Notes: a model not told the origin generated them from the sequence alone. 64,000 nt of DNA from Actinomycetospora sp. NBRC 106378 (GCF_030269685.1 NZ_BSTT01000002.1:434001-498000), one strand, 5' to 3'; positions 33,309 to 42,020 are shown, counted from the stretch's first letter. A program made the numbers and translations.

Positions 33309-34538
33309 TCAGGCGAGGACGTTGTCGAACCGACCAGGGTGGCCGCCGACGATCTGATCGGGGGCGGCGCCGAGGACGTTCTCGGTGAGGGTCGCGTACA
33401 GGTCGCGGAAGTCGACGTGGGAGCGCAGGTCGCCGCCGTCGAGGTCGGTGAGGCTGGGGGTCTGGCCGGTGAGGCCGCCGGTGACTGGGGTGCCGGCGAG
33501 CAGGACCGGGCCGGCGGTGCCGTGGTCGGTGCCGTCGGAGCCGTTGGCCTTGACGCGGCGGCCGAACTCGGAGTGGACCATGACGACGACCTGGCGGCCG
33601 GGGTCGGTGGCTTCGAGGCGGGTTATGAAGGGGGCGAGGGCGGTGTCGAGTTGGCCGAGGAGGCGTTCCTGGGTTCGGCGTTCATCGGCGTGGGTGTCGA
33701 AGCCTCCGAGGGACGCGGAGTAGACCCGGGTCGGGACGCGGGCTTCAATCAGGGCGGCGATGAGCTGGAGCTGGCGGTCGAGGTCGCCGGTGGGGTTATC
33801 CTTCCCGGCCCGTTGCATGGCGGCGGTGGTGGTGCGGCGCAGGGTGGCGAGGTGGCCGATGGAGGCGGCGGTGCGGGCGCGCCAGTCCTCGTCGTCCAGG
33901 TCGGGCGAGGCAAGGGCGGCGACGGCGTTGCCGAGCGGCCCCTTCGGCAGCTCGAGAGCGCCGGCGGCGATGGTGGAGCCGGCGTAGCGGTCGCCGACGA
34001 GCAGGGGTGGCAGGACCGGGTCAGTGGACAGGGCGCGTAGGGGGTCGGCGGCTGAGCCGTCGCTGGTGGCGTCGAGCCAGCGGCCGAGCCAGCCGGCGCC
34101 GTTGGGGCTGGTGGGGTTGGCGGTCTGCCAGATGGCCATGGAGCGGAAGTGGCTGTGGTCGGGCTGGGGGTAGCCGACGCCCTGGACGACGGCGAGCGAC
34201 CCGTCGTCGTAGAGGCCCTTGAGGCCGCGCAGGGCGGGGTTGAAGCCGAGGCCGTCGCCGAGGTCGAGGACCTCGTCGGAGCGGTAGGCGAGCTCGGGGC
34301 GGGAGCGCTGGTAGACGTCGTCGCCCGCGGGGATGACGGTGTTGAGGCCGTCGTTGCCGCCGTAGAGGGTGACCACGACCAGGACGCCGGCGTCGGGGTC
34401 GAGGTCCCCGGCGGAGCCGGCGATCTCCTCCCACCCGATTGCCGTAGCGCCGATCGCGGCGGCCCCGGTGACAGCCGTGGCCGCCAGGAAACGTCGGCGG
34501 GTGAGGACGGGGACCGTGGTGCTCCAGGGGCTTCTCAT
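33309..34538 (-). CDS. DUF1501 family Tat-exported protein
   Basis: The 409-residue protein begins with a twin-arginine signal (TRRRFLAATAVTGAAAIGA). The body has the DUF1501 (sulfatase-like) pattern: GVLVVVTLYGGNDGLNTVIP, DHSHFRSMAIWQTA, SLGGFDTHADERRTQERLL, VVVMVHSEFGRRVKANGSDG and TDHGTAGPVLLAG, which correspond to metal-binding segments of alkaline-phosphatase-like enzymes. Its start overlaps the end of the DUF1800 gene by four bases (ATGA), and DUF1501/DUF1800 pairs are conserved in many phyla. The substrate is unknown; an extracellular phosphate or sulfate ester is possible. Confidence 0.85.
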   Translation of the reverse strand: MRSPWSTTVPVLTRRRFLAATAVTGAAAIGATAIGWEEIAGSAGDLDPDAGVLVVVTLYGGNDGLNTVIPAGDDVYQRSRPELAYRSDEVLDLGDGLGFNPALRGLKGLYDDGSLAVVQGVGYPQPDHSHFRSMAIWQTANPTSPNGAGWLGRWLDATSDGSAADPLRALSTDPVLPPLLVGDRYAGSTIAAGALELPKGPLGNAVAALASPDLDDEDWRARTAASIGHLATLRRTTTAAMQRAGKDNPTGDLDRQLQLIAALIEARVPTRVYSASLGGFDTHADERRTQERLLGQLDTALAPFITRLEATDPGRQVVVMVHSEFGRRVKANGSDGTDHGTAGPVLLAGTPVTGGLTGQTPSLTDLDGGDLRSHVDFRDLYATLTENVLGAAPDQIVGGHPGRFDNVLA

Positions 34539-35842
34539 CCGCTCACCACGTACTCCGGGCTGACCGCCGCGACGATCAGCAGCTGACGAGGATCGGCGAC
34601 CTGGCTCAGCGCGGCGCGGGTCCGGGCGCTCCAGGCGTCGACGCCCAGGGTGGCGCGGGCCCATTCGGCCCGCGCGTTGGTTCCCGACGGCGGGTCGTCC
34701 ACGCTCCCGAGCGTGCCGCCGGTCAGAAGTACGGCGGCGAAGCGGACACGGGCGACGGTCGCGGTCGGGGTGATGTACGGGGCTCCGGCGGGCCAGCCGC
34801 CGACGTTCGGCGGCCTGAACGGCGTCTGGCCGAGGGCCTTGAGCTGGTTCAGCGCCGTGGCGCGGTCCTTGTCGTCGAGCGTGCCGACCGGTCGTCCGAC
34901 CGCCCGGGCGAGGCCGACGGCCCACTCCACGGGCTGCTTGACGAGGGTCTTGGTCGGGTCGCGGAATGCTGCGGAGGTGGCGAGGGCCCGGAGGAGCCCG
35001 CGGACCGACGTCCCGGGGCCGTACGCGTCGGTGAGCTGCTCGAGCTCGGCCTCCGACGGCGAGTCGCTCGACACCAGGCGGTTCCACAGGCGGGTGGCGA
35101 TGAAGCGGGCGGAGTCGGGGCGTGCGGTGAGCAGGTCGACCAGGGAGTCGCTGTCGAGGCCGGCGATGCTGCCGAGAACCGTCTTAGGGCCGTCGTCGAA
35201 GTTCGCCTTCTTGAATGTCAGTGCCCGGTCTTTATAGCTCCACCCTGTGAGGGCGCGTGCGGCCTGGCGGACGTCGCTCTCCGAGTATTCACCGACACCG
35301 AGGGTGAACAATTCCATCAGTTCGCGGCCGAGGTTCTCGTTGGGAGCGAACTTCCGGTTGGTATGGTTGTCGAGCCAGATATTGAGGGCGGGGTCGACGA
35401 CCATGGCTTGGGCGAGCTTCGCGACCGAGTCCTGGCCCTGGGCGCGGAACGTCTGGTTCTGAGTGAGCATGAGTCCGACGTCGCGGACCTTTTCGTTGCT
35501 CGTGGCGAAGTGCCCGTGCCAGAACCACGTGAGCTTCTCGGCCCGGGGCGCCTTGACCGTGGCCATGCGGTCGAGCCACCAGAGGATCGCCTGGCGCTCC
35601 TGGTCGGATCGCTGCTGGTCCTGGGCCTTCCGAGCAGGATCGTCGGCCGGAAGGTCCCGGATCTGCGGCGGGTCCGGGACGTTCGTCGGGGCGGGCTCGT
35701 CGATCGTGAGCAGCTTCGTGAGGGTGACGTCGGGGCCCTCGAGGATGCTCTGCTCGAGGTCCTGCCGGGTGGCGCCCAGGCCGAGCCGGTCGTGCAGTCG
35801 ACGCACGACCGCCCGTTCGCTCAGAGCCCCCCGGTCCGGCAT
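34535..35842 (-). CDS. DUF1800 family protein
   Basis: The 435-residue protein has typical DUF1800 segments: VVRRLHDRLGLGATRQDLEQ, KLTWFWHGHFATS near residue 105, NRKFAPNENLGRELMELFTLG, and ARALTGWS. The PNENLGRELMELFTLG block is the family hallmark. I see no signal peptide, so export may depend on the Tat substrate DUF1501 partner, with which it is translationally coupled; hitch-hiking export is inference. It is divergent from the LCP gene across 178 bases. Confidence 0.85.
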   Translation of the reverse strand: MPDRGALSERAVVRRLHDRLGLGATRQDLEQSILEGPDVTLTKLLTIDEPAPTNVPDPPQIRDLPADDPARKAQDQQRSDQERQAILWWLDRMATVKAPRAEKLTWFWHGHFATSNEKVRDVGLMLTQNQTFRAQGQDSVAKLAQAMVVDPALNIWLDNHTNRKFAPNENLGRELMELFTLGVGEYSESDVRQAARALTGWSYKDRALTFKKANFDDGPKTVLGSIAGLDSDSLVDLLTARPDSARFIATRLWNRLVSSDSPSEAELEQLTDAYGPGTSVRGLLRALATSAAFRDPTKTLVKQPVEWAVGLARAVGRPVGTLDDKDRATALNQLKALGQTPFRPPNVGGWPAGAPYITPTATVARVRFAAVLLTGGTLGSVDDPPSGTNARAEWARATLGVDAWSARTRAALSQVADPRQLLIVAAVSPEYVVSG

Positions 35843-35945
35843 GGCGTCGAGTATGTCGGGTCCGCGGATGAGGCCGGCGTGTGGTCACGGAATCGTCATG
35901 AAGTTCTGCGTGTCGTACGGAGTGTCGTCAGTCAAAAACAGTGCG

Positions 35946-35975
35946 TTGACGCTTGCTGCGGCATTCGGGTGATGT
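35946..35975 (+). promoter_or_regulatory. Candidate promoter of the LCP gene
   Basis: TTGACG (35946-35951) and TGATGT (35970-35975) are separated by 18 bp, a housekeeping-type layout. The transcript would start near 35982, leaving about 38 nt with a GGAGA site before GTG 36021. Confidence 0.35.
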
Positions 35976-36020
35976 GTGACCGATGGGGCTAACGGACGAA
36001 TATCCACTGCGGAGACACTC

Positions 36021-37115
36021 GTGACGTCGTCCGAGTGGGGGAGTACGACAGTGCCGGCAACAGATCTTCTTCCGATGCGTCCGGAACCGGAAGCGCCTGA
36101 CGAGAACCGTCGGCGTCGTATTCTCCGGGGGCTGATGTTCCTGCTGGGGGCGGGCCTGGTCCTGGCGCTGCTCGCCGCGGGCGGGTTGTTCGCCGTCACG
36201 CAGCAGTTCAGCGACCGGATGCACCGCTACGACGGGGTCTTCGACATCGATCCGTCGACCCGGCCGGTGCAGGGGGAGGGGCAGACGTTCCTGCTCGTCG
36301 GCACCGACACCCGCTCGCCGGACCCGACCACCGGCACGGAGGCGACCGCGTCGGACTGGGTGCCCGGCGCGCAGCGCAGTGACGTGATCATGCTGGTGAA
36401 CGTGGCCGACGACGGTTCGCGCGCGTCGGTGGTGTCGATCCCGCGTGACTCGTGGGTGCCCATCCCGGGCCACGGCACGAGCAAGATCAACGCGGCGTAC
36501 TCGTGGGGTGGGCCGTCGCTGCTGGTGCAGACCGTGGAGGCGCTGACCCGCGTGCGGGTCGACCACTTCGCGGTCATCGACTTCGCCGGGTTCGCGCAGA
36601 TGACCGACGCGGCCGGGGGGATCGACGTCAACGTCGGGCAGGCGTCGAACTTCGGCGGGGTGGCGGTGCCTGCGGGTCCGCAGCACCTCGACGGTGCGCA
36701 CGCGCTGTCCTACGTCCGGGAACGCAAGAGCCTGCCGGGCGGCGACTTCGACCGGGTGCGCCGTCAGCAGAACGCGCTGCGGGCGCTGGCCACCTCGGCG
36801 ATCAGCTCGGGGACGCTCTCGAGCCCTACCCGGGCCTACGGGCTGGCGGACTCGCTGGTGACGTGGGTGGGCGTGGACGACACGTTCAGCGCGTCCGACC
36901 TGCGGTCGTTCGTGTGGGGATTGCGCGACCTCCGCGCGTCGAACATCGACTTCCTGACCGCGCCCGTGGCCGGGACGGGCATGGAGGGCGCGGCATCGGT
37001 GGTCTATCTCGACGCCGACCGGGCCACCGAGCTGTGGTTCGCGGTGAACACCGACGGCGTCCCGGCGTGGGTGGACAGCCACCCCTCGGCGGCGCTGCCG
37101 GCGGTGCCGCGGTAG
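36021..37115 (+). CDS. LytR-CpsA-Psr (LCP) family glycopolymer transferase
   Basis: The 364-residue protein attaches lipid-linked glycopolymers to peptidoglycan. One membrane helix (about residues 35-60) anchors an outside LCP domain with FLLVGTDTRS, RSDVIMLVNV, VVSIPRDSWVPIPGHG, KINAAYSWGG, and a late DGAHALSYVRERKSLPGGDF, which carry the conserved Arg/Asp residues that bind pyrophosphate and lipid. It is the likely last step for the acidic polysaccharide made at 22-32 kb. GTG 36021 is preferred because GGAGA lies 6 nt upstream; GTG 35976 would add 15 residues and overlap the putative promoter. Confidence 0.88.
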   Translation: MTSSEWGSTTVPATDLLPMRPEPEAPDENRRRRILRGLMFLLGAGLVLALLAAGGLFAVTQQFSDRMHRYDGVFDIDPSTRPVQGEGQTFLLVGTDTRSPDPTTGTEATASDWVPGAQRSDVIMLVNVADDGSRASVVSIPRDSWVPIPGHGTSKINAAYSWGGPSLLVQTVEALTRVRVDHFAVIDFAGFAQMTDAAGGIDVNVGQASNFGGVAVPAGPQHLDGAHALSYVRERKSLPGGDFDRVRRQQNALRALATSAISSGTLSSPTRAYGLADSLVTWVGVDDTFSASDLRSFVWGLRDLRASNIDFLTAPVAGTGMEGAASVVYLDADRATELWFAVNTDGVPAWVDSHPSAALPAVPR

Positions 37116-37182
37116 GCGGCCTTCGCGAGGCGCATCCGGCATCGTCCGTCAGGCTTCTCGCGTCACCTCCGATCGCGCGCCG

Positions 37183-37701
37183 TCAGCTCAGCAGCCGGAC
37201 ACGTGCGACTGATCCGCCTGGGCCCACGGCTGAGGTCTCGGTCCCAGACGGCAGGTCAGGCGCGCCCACCACTCCACGCCGAGCGCGGAGGCGCTCCTGT
37301 GCAGCAATGACCGCTGCCCGCGGTTCGATGAGATAGGCGTCGACCTCCGACAACACTCCGAGGAACACGTCGAGTTCCCCGCCCGGGAAGCCGTATCGCT
37401 GACGAAGCCCGACGGCAGGCTCGTCGCGATCCGTCGTCTCCTCGACCCGAGGTCGGTCCACCCGCACGCGAGGAGGCCGCGCGACGTCGGTGGTGAGGCC
37501 ACGTTGCGCGCGCCAGGCGTCAGCCGCCCGGGCGTTTCCCGCTGTCTCCGCCAGGTTCTCGAAGGATGCTGCCTGTACGGCAAGAACAAGGCCGTCATCG
37601 GCCGAACGGCGGCCTTCCCGGTTCGCTCCGACCTCGACGGACGCCGTGGTGATCCGAGATCCGGTGACGAGGGTGCTGACAACGAGTCCAGGCAGGTTCA
37701 T
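37183..37701 (-). CDS. Downstream part of a split PD-(D/E)XK-like protein
   Basis: This 172-codon frame starts MNLPGLVVSTLVTGSRITTA and continues with a mixed helical region (AASFENLAETAGNARAADAW, later FPGGELDVFLGVLSEVDAYL). It is probably not an independent gene. If its frame is read upstream of the ATG it gives SLASGCRQIAPAVRD running into MNLPGLVVST, which continues naturally from the VESKG motif of the overlapping upstream frame. A one-base (-1) change near the AAGAAAG at about 37745 would fuse them. Proteins of this kind carry a nuclease-like core followed by a LPGLVVST strand. The exact function is unknown. Confidence 0.55.
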   Translation of the reverse strand: MNLPGLVVSTLVTGSRITTASVEVGANREGRRSADDGLVLAVQAASFENLAETAGNARAADAWRAQRGLTTDVARPPRVRVDRPRVEETTDRDEPAVGLRQRYGFPGGELDVFLGVLSEVDAYLIEPRAAVIAAQERLRARRGVVGAPDLPSGTETSAVGPGGSVARVRLLS

Positions 37702-38321
37702 ATCTCGAACTGCGGGTGCGATCTGTCGGCACCCGCTCGCCAGGCTTTCTTCACATGGGATGGAGTTCTGGTCCCCTTCGACTCCACGAGGGCGACAGTG
37801 AAGTTCGTGTGGCCGGGCCGCCGAGCAGCCAGCACGAAGTCAGGCCGATGCTCGCTCTTCGCTGCCCAACTCACGAGGCGGGCGGGTAGTTGATCCACGT
37901 CGGCGACCCAGATCGGCGAGGCCGGGTCTGCCCGAGATGCCATCCATCTCGATCCTGTGTGCAGGCCGAACGCGATCCCGAGCTCCTCGCTCAGGACTCG
38001 ACGCTGGTTGCCGCACACGGCTTCCCCGGGTTCGGAGAGCACCAGGTGGTCTTTCTTGTGCTCGAAGGAGCCCACGTAGCGCGCGACCGCCCAGTTCGCC
38101 TGTACCTGGAGGAGGTCGGCGCTCAGCGTTGCGGCTGATGCCACCGCGAGTCCGCGGAGCGCTTCGAGTGGGACGACGGGTTGAGGCCCGTTCAGCGCAG
38201 CGCAGGCTGCGAGGCGAGCGTGGGGCAGGTCGGCGCGTATCGGCAACGCCTCATCGCTGACACCGCGCACTGCCGTCCTGGCCGTGAGCGTGTGTAGGGC
38301 GTGCTTCAACGCGCCGTTCAT
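37698..38321 (-). CDS. Upstream part of a split PD-(D/E)XK nuclease-like protein
   Basis: The 207-codon frame starts at ATG 38321 after a strong GAGGAGG site. Its C-terminal part has HRPDFVLAARRPGHTNFTVA followed by LVESKGTRT: an Asp, about 15 residues, then E-x-K, the layout of PD-(D/E)XK nucleases such as NERD-like or restriction enzymes. The last residues after HVKK (AWRAGADRSHPQFEI) look like out-of-frame sequence. The natural continuation lies in the -1 frame (37183-37701). So this is probably one gene of about 380 codons, frameshifted or mis-assembled. Neighbouring DUF6308 and the nucleases at 1.9 and 13.4 kb make a defence role conceivable. Confidence 0.55.
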   Translation of the reverse strand: MNGALKHALHTLTARTAVRGVSDEALPIRADLPHARLAACAALNGPQPVVPLEALRGLAVASAATLSADLLQVQANWAVARYVGSFEHKKDHLVLSEPGEAVCGNQRRVLSEELGIAFGLHTGSRWMASRADPASPIWVADVDQLPARLVSWAAKSEHRPDFVLAARRPGHTNFTVALVESKGTRTPSHVKKAWRAGADRSHPQFEI

Positions 38322-38509
38322 GATCCTCCTCGGTGGTTGTCGGCATCGTCCCGGGAGCGTGCGTGGTGGAGGACCATGATCACCCGAATGCCGAGGTGCC
38401 GGGCAGTTTCTTGTCGAGGGAGATCGCATCGTCGGTTCATCCAGTCGAGCTGGCACACCCCAGGGTGTCGACCCGGCCTGGGAGATAGGGAGTCCCTAAC
38501 GTTCCCGGC

Positions 38510-39184
38510 ATGAGCGACGCCCGCCTGCCCGCCCATATCTCTGTCGCGGCGAAAGGCGACCGTCGCGCGCGAGACTGGTGTGTCCGAGCAGTCGACAGCT
38601 ACACCCATGCCACGCTCGCGCACGGCGGCCCGCGTTACTCCGGCTCGCGCTTCGATGATGTCGCGGCCTCAGACCCTGATCGGATCACGCCGGGCGACCT
38701 GCTCGCGGTCACCATGCTCGACGTCGCGGTGCCCGCCGACGCGGTGATCCGCTTCCTCGGCCCGGCGGCCGACCACATCACGAGCCTTCTGACCGATGTC
38801 CGGGCGGACGTCGACCTGCACGAGGTGGACGTCAAGGAGGTCGCGAACAGCTCGAAGGCAGGCAAGTTGTGGACCTACCTCCGAGCGTGGAACCGACCGG
38901 ATCCTGGCACCGGCCCCACGACGACCTCGAAGCTCCTCGCCCGGAAACGTCCGCGATTGCTTCCCATCTGGGACCGGGTCGTCGGGGAGCAGCTCGGGCT
39001 CCGCGACCACCGCGATCACTGGCGGGAAGTTCACGAACTCCTCCAAGATCGAGGGCTCGTCGAGCTCTTGTCCACGACGCGCTCGGAGGCCCGCGTCGAC
39101 GGACTTGCACTCCTCCGGGTGCTCGACATCCTGCTGTGGATGAGCGATACGCTGCGCTACGACGGCCCGGAGTACAGCTCGTAG
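38510..39184 (+). CDS. DUF6308 family protein
   Basis: The 224-residue soluble protein has the features I associate with DUF6308: YSGSRFDDVAASDPDRITPGD near residue 45, then TTTSKLLARKRPRLLPIWDRVV in the middle, and a helical C-terminus (GLALLRVLDILLWM). The KLLARKRPRLLPIWDRVV region is reminiscent of the helical layout of HhH-GPD-like DNA-binding proteins, but no catalytic residues are evident. It is monocistronic and divergent from the split PD-(D/E)XK gene. Its role is unknown. Confidence 0.65.
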   Translation: MSDARLPAHISVAAKGDRRARDWCVRAVDSYTHATLAHGGPRYSGSRFDDVAASDPDRITPGDLLAVTMLDVAVPADAVIRFLGPAADHITSLLTDVRADVDLHEVDVKEVANSSKAGKLWTYLRAWNRPDPGTGPTTTSKLLARKRPRLLPIWDRVVGEQLGLRDHRDHWREVHELLQDRGLVELLSTTRSEARVDGLALLRVLDILLWMSDTLRYDGPEYSS

Positions 39185-39445
39185 CCGGCGTCCTGCTCAG
39201 ACGCGCCGCGTAGGGTTCCTGAGCTTGCCTGAACCTCGGCCCTCGACGGGTCGGCGGCGACGCGCAGTGGGAAGGTTGCTTGACCGCGGTACAAGGCGTT
39301 CGCCTCCGCGATCGGAGTCGGCGTGAGGGAACGCGCGAACGACCCGTGGTGGGGGGAGAGGTCCCCGACCACGGGTGGATCGGTGCTGTTTCCTGCCCGG
39401 ACGCCGTATCGGACGTCCTGGTGACGCCGGTGCGGCGGCCGACGC

Positions 39446-39473
39446 GGGCCGCGCACGATGACGTGCGCGGCCC
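39446..39473 (-). terminator. Terminator of the second GH16 gene
   Basis: GGGCCGCGCAC (39446-39456) and GTGCGCGGCCC (39463-39473) form a perfect 11-bp stem with a 6-nt loop, 14 nt past the GH16 stop. The remaining 260 bases up to the DUF6308 gene show no gene. Confidence 0.75.
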
Positions 39474-39487
39474 ACGTCGATGGGACC

Positions 39488-41050
39488 TCAGATCGCGGGC
39501 TTGTCGTAGACCCGCACGTAGTCGACGTACATCTTGGCCGGGAAGGTGGTGCCCGACGTCGAGTCGCCCGGCATGTCCCCGCCCACGGCGAGGTTGAGGA
39601 TGATCGAGTGCTTGCCCTGGAAGGACTTCCAGGCAGCCCCGGCCTCGGAGGCGGTCAGCGTCTTCAGGACCTTGCCGTCCACGCTCCACTTGATGTAGCC
39701 GGTGTTCGAGGCGTCCCAGTCCACGGCGTAGGTGTGCCAGTCGGCGATGGTGCCGGAGGGCAGCGCGTAGCCCTTGCCGGAGTTGAACGGCGTCACGGTT
39801 CCGTTCGTCGACGTGCCTCCGTGGGCGAACTCGTACGCCGTCGTGGGCGTGTTGCCGAGGGCCTCGAGGATGTCGATCTCGCCCGACACCGGCCAGGGCG
39901 CGCCCGTGGCCTTGGTCTGGTCACCGACGGTCCAGAACGCGGGCCACAGTCCGGCGCCGGTCGGGAGCTTCATCCGAGCCTCGAAGTGGCCTCCGGCGCG
40001 CGCGAACGTCGGGGTGCCTCCGCTGGCCCAGTTCTGCATCGTCAGCCGGGACGACGCGTAGGTGCACGTCTTCGAGCCACACTTCGTGTTGCTCGTGTCG
40101 AGGTTCTTGTCCGCGGTCAGGACGAGGTTGCCGGCGCCGTCCTGGCGGGCGTGGTTCTCCAGATACTGCGCAATCGTGCCGGTGCAGCCCGACTTCCAGC
40201 AGTCGTCGTTGAGCCAGTAGCTCGCCGACAGCCCCTGGTTCGGGCCGGAGCCGGCCGCGGCGTTGAACTCGGACGCGAAGACCAGGTTGCCGGGAGAGGC
40301 GCTTGCGCCGACGACGAGAATCTTGTGGGGGTCGAGGTTGTACCAGGTGCCGTTGACCTGAACCGCGACGAACACGTCGTAGGACCCGGCCGCGAAGGAG
40401 CGTGCGCCCGAGGTGAAGGTGTAACCACCGGTCGGGACGCTGGCAGCCGTCGCGCCCGGGAAGTCGAACTGCCCGCCCGAGGCGTTGCGGGCCGCGATGG
40501 TGACGGCCTGGACGTTGACGGTGGCGTTGGCTCCACGCAGGCGTGCCGACGCCGTGACGCTCTGGCCCGCAGCAGCGGTCGGGAGGGTCAGGCTGTCGAC
40601 CACGACCCCCGAACTCGCGCCACCGACGGTGAAGGACTTCGTCGGCGTCAGGTTGTACCAGGCACCGCCGACCTGGACGGCGACGAAGGCGCTGTAGGTG
40701 CCCGCCGCGAAGGTGCGGGTGCCCGACGTGAAGGTGTAGCCCGAGGCCGGGACGCCCACGTTGGTCGCAGCGCCGGGGAAGTCGAACTGCGCGCCGGAGC
40801 TGTTGCGGACGGCAATGGTGATGGCCTGGACCGTCACCGTGCCACTGGTGCTGTGCACGCGAGCGGAGGCGTTCACGCTCGAGGCGGGCCCGGCGGAGGT
40901 CGGCACCGTGAGCAGGTCGACGGTGATGTTCGGCGCGGCAGCCGAGGCGGCCGGAGCGATCAGACCGGCCGTGAGAATGGATGCGCCGGCGACGAGCATG
41001 CCGACGAGCAACGCCAGCAGGCGTCGGCGACGAGCGACAACAGATTTCAC
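39488..41050 (-). CDS. Secreted GH16 family glycoside hydrolase, second paralogue
   Basis: The 520-residue protein has the same architecture as the enzyme at 15622-17157: signal peptide (ending near PAASA), two tandem beta modules (ITVDLLTVPTSAGPASSV and VVVDSLTLPTAAAGQSV starts, WYNLDPHK ends), and a GH16 domain with the EIDILEALG catalytic motif near residue 390 and WHTYAVDWDASNTGYIKWSV. The catalytic part differs more from its paralogue than the beta modules do, suggesting different glucan specificity. The GTG start has a GGGGGGA site. It lacks the 10-bp array and hairpin seen upstream of the first copy. Confidence 0.9.
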   Translation of the reverse strand: MKSVVARRRRLLALLVGMLVAGASILTAGLIAPAASAAAPNITVDLLTVPTSAGPASSVNASARVHSTSGTVTVQAITIAVRNSSGAQFDFPGAATNVGVPASGYTFTSGTRTFAAGTYSAFVAVQVGGAWYNLTPTKSFTVGGASSGVVVDSLTLPTAAAGQSVTASARLRGANATVNVQAVTIAARNASGGQFDFPGATAASVPTGGYTFTSGARSFAAGSYDVFVAVQVNGTWYNLDPHKILVVGASASPGNLVFASEFNAAAGSGPNQGLSASYWLNDDCWKSGCTGTIAQYLENHARQDGAGNLVLTADKNLDTSNTKCGSKTCTYASSRLTMQNWASGGTPTFARAGGHFEARMKLPTGAGLWPAFWTVGDQTKATGAPWPVSGEIDILEALGNTPTTAYEFAHGGTSTNGTVTPFNSGKGYALPSGTIADWHTYAVDWDASNTGYIKWSVDGKVLKTLTASEAGAAWKSFQGKHSIILNLAVGGDMPGDSTSGTTFPAKMYVDYVRVYDKPAI

Positions 41051-41071
41051 TGGTTCCCCCCAAGGAACGGA

Positions 41072-41097
41072 AGCCGCCCGTCACCGTGACGACGGCT
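41072..41097 (-). terminator. Hairpin between lectin-CAP gene and GH16 gene
   Basis: AGCCG-CC-CGTCA and TGACG-A-CGGCT form an interrupted 10-bp stem with a 3-nt loop, located between the stop at 41151 and the start at 41050 on the same strand. It may end the lectin-CAP transcript. Confidence 0.4.
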
Positions 41098-41150
41098 CGA
41101 CGCGCGCGGCATCGGCGCCGCGAGCGGAGAATGGTGTGAGAAGGCCGGAA

Positions 41151-42020
41151 TCAGTTGGCGAACATCTGCACCCAGCGGCCCGAGTTGCGGGCGTCGTACC
41201 CGACCCCGGTCCGGGTGAAGGAGCAGGTCAGGATGTTCCGGCGATGCCCTTCGGAGTTCATCCATCCGACCACGACGCTGTCGGCGTCGCGGTAGCCCAT
41301 CGCAATATTGTCGGCCAGCGTCCGAAACGACACGCCGGCGGCTTGCGCGCGGCCCGTGGAACTCGCCGGAGTCGGCGCCCTGCCGGTGTGGCTGAAGTAG
41401 TTCCGTGCGGCCATGTCCGCGGCGTAGTTCTGCGACGCGGCCGCGAGGCCGCCATCGACGCGCAGTGGACCGCAGTGGGCGCGAGCCCGCTGCGCGTTGG
41501 TCAGCTCGACGACCCGGGCGGCCGGGGAAGAGGTCGCGGGGGCTGTCAGCGAGGTCTGCGTGGACCAGACCGGCCGGTTCCCGGGTGCGACGACGACGAG
41601 GTTGCCGTCGTCCTGGAGGACCAGCACAGCGCCGTTGTTCCCGCCCGTGCTCGTCGACCAGCGTGGGACGTTCCCACGGCTGTACACGACGAAGTTGCCG
41701 TCGCCCTGCATCCTTGCGACGGCGTCCGGCTGCCCTCCGGTGCCGCTCGACCAGACCGGACGGTTCCCGGGAAAGACGAGCACCAGATTTCCGTCGCACT
41801 GCATCCGTAGCACGGCCTGGCCATTCGGGGAGGAGATGCTGGCGCAGGTGTTGATCTGCCCGCCCGCCCCGAGAACGGTGTTCGCCGCGGACGCCGCCGG
41901 AGCGGCGTGGAAAGCGAGGGAGACTGCAAGAATGGCGACCACCGCCCACGTTGCCCAGCGAACAGATCGCCCGACCGGTTGGGTGCCGACGAATGGTCGA
42001 CGCAGCAAGATCCTGCGCAT
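41151..42020 (-). CDS. Secreted B-lectin/CAP (SCP-like) fusion protein
   Basis: The 289-residue protein has a signal peptide (WATWAVVAILAVSLAF, cleavage near ASA). A bulb-type lectin domain follows with three sugar-binding repeats of the QxDGNxVxx type: MQCDGNLVLV, MQGDGNFVVY and LQDDGNLVVV (about residues 70-155). The C-terminal CAP domain (RVVELTNAQRARAHCGPL, YAADMAARNYFSHTGR, SEGHRRNILTCSFTRTGVGY) retains the His and Glu positions of the CAP cavity. Bulb lectins bind mannose, so it may target the protein to mannose-rich glycans. ATG 42020 gives the shortest form with a proper signal and a GGGGG site. Confidence 0.85.
   Translation of the reverse strand: MRRILLRRPFVGTQPVGRSVRWATWAVVAILAVSLAFHAAPAASAANTVLGAGGQINTCASISSPNGQAVLRMQCDGNLVLVFPGNRPVWSSGTGGQPDAVARMQGDGNFVVYSRGNVPRWSTSTGGNNGAVLVLQDDGNLVVVAPGNRPVWSTQTSLTAPATSSPAARVVELTNAQRARAHCGPLRVDGGLAAASQNYAADMAARNYFSHTGRAPTPASSTGRAQAAGVSFRTLADNIAMGYRDADSVVVGWMNSEGHRRNILTCSFTRTGVGYDARNSGRWVQMFAN

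Noticed and set aside
37183-37701. Independent two-gene defence operon of a nuclease and a partner
   Set aside because: Reading the second frame upstream of its ATG continues the first protein smoothly, so one frameshifted gene is more likely than two genes.
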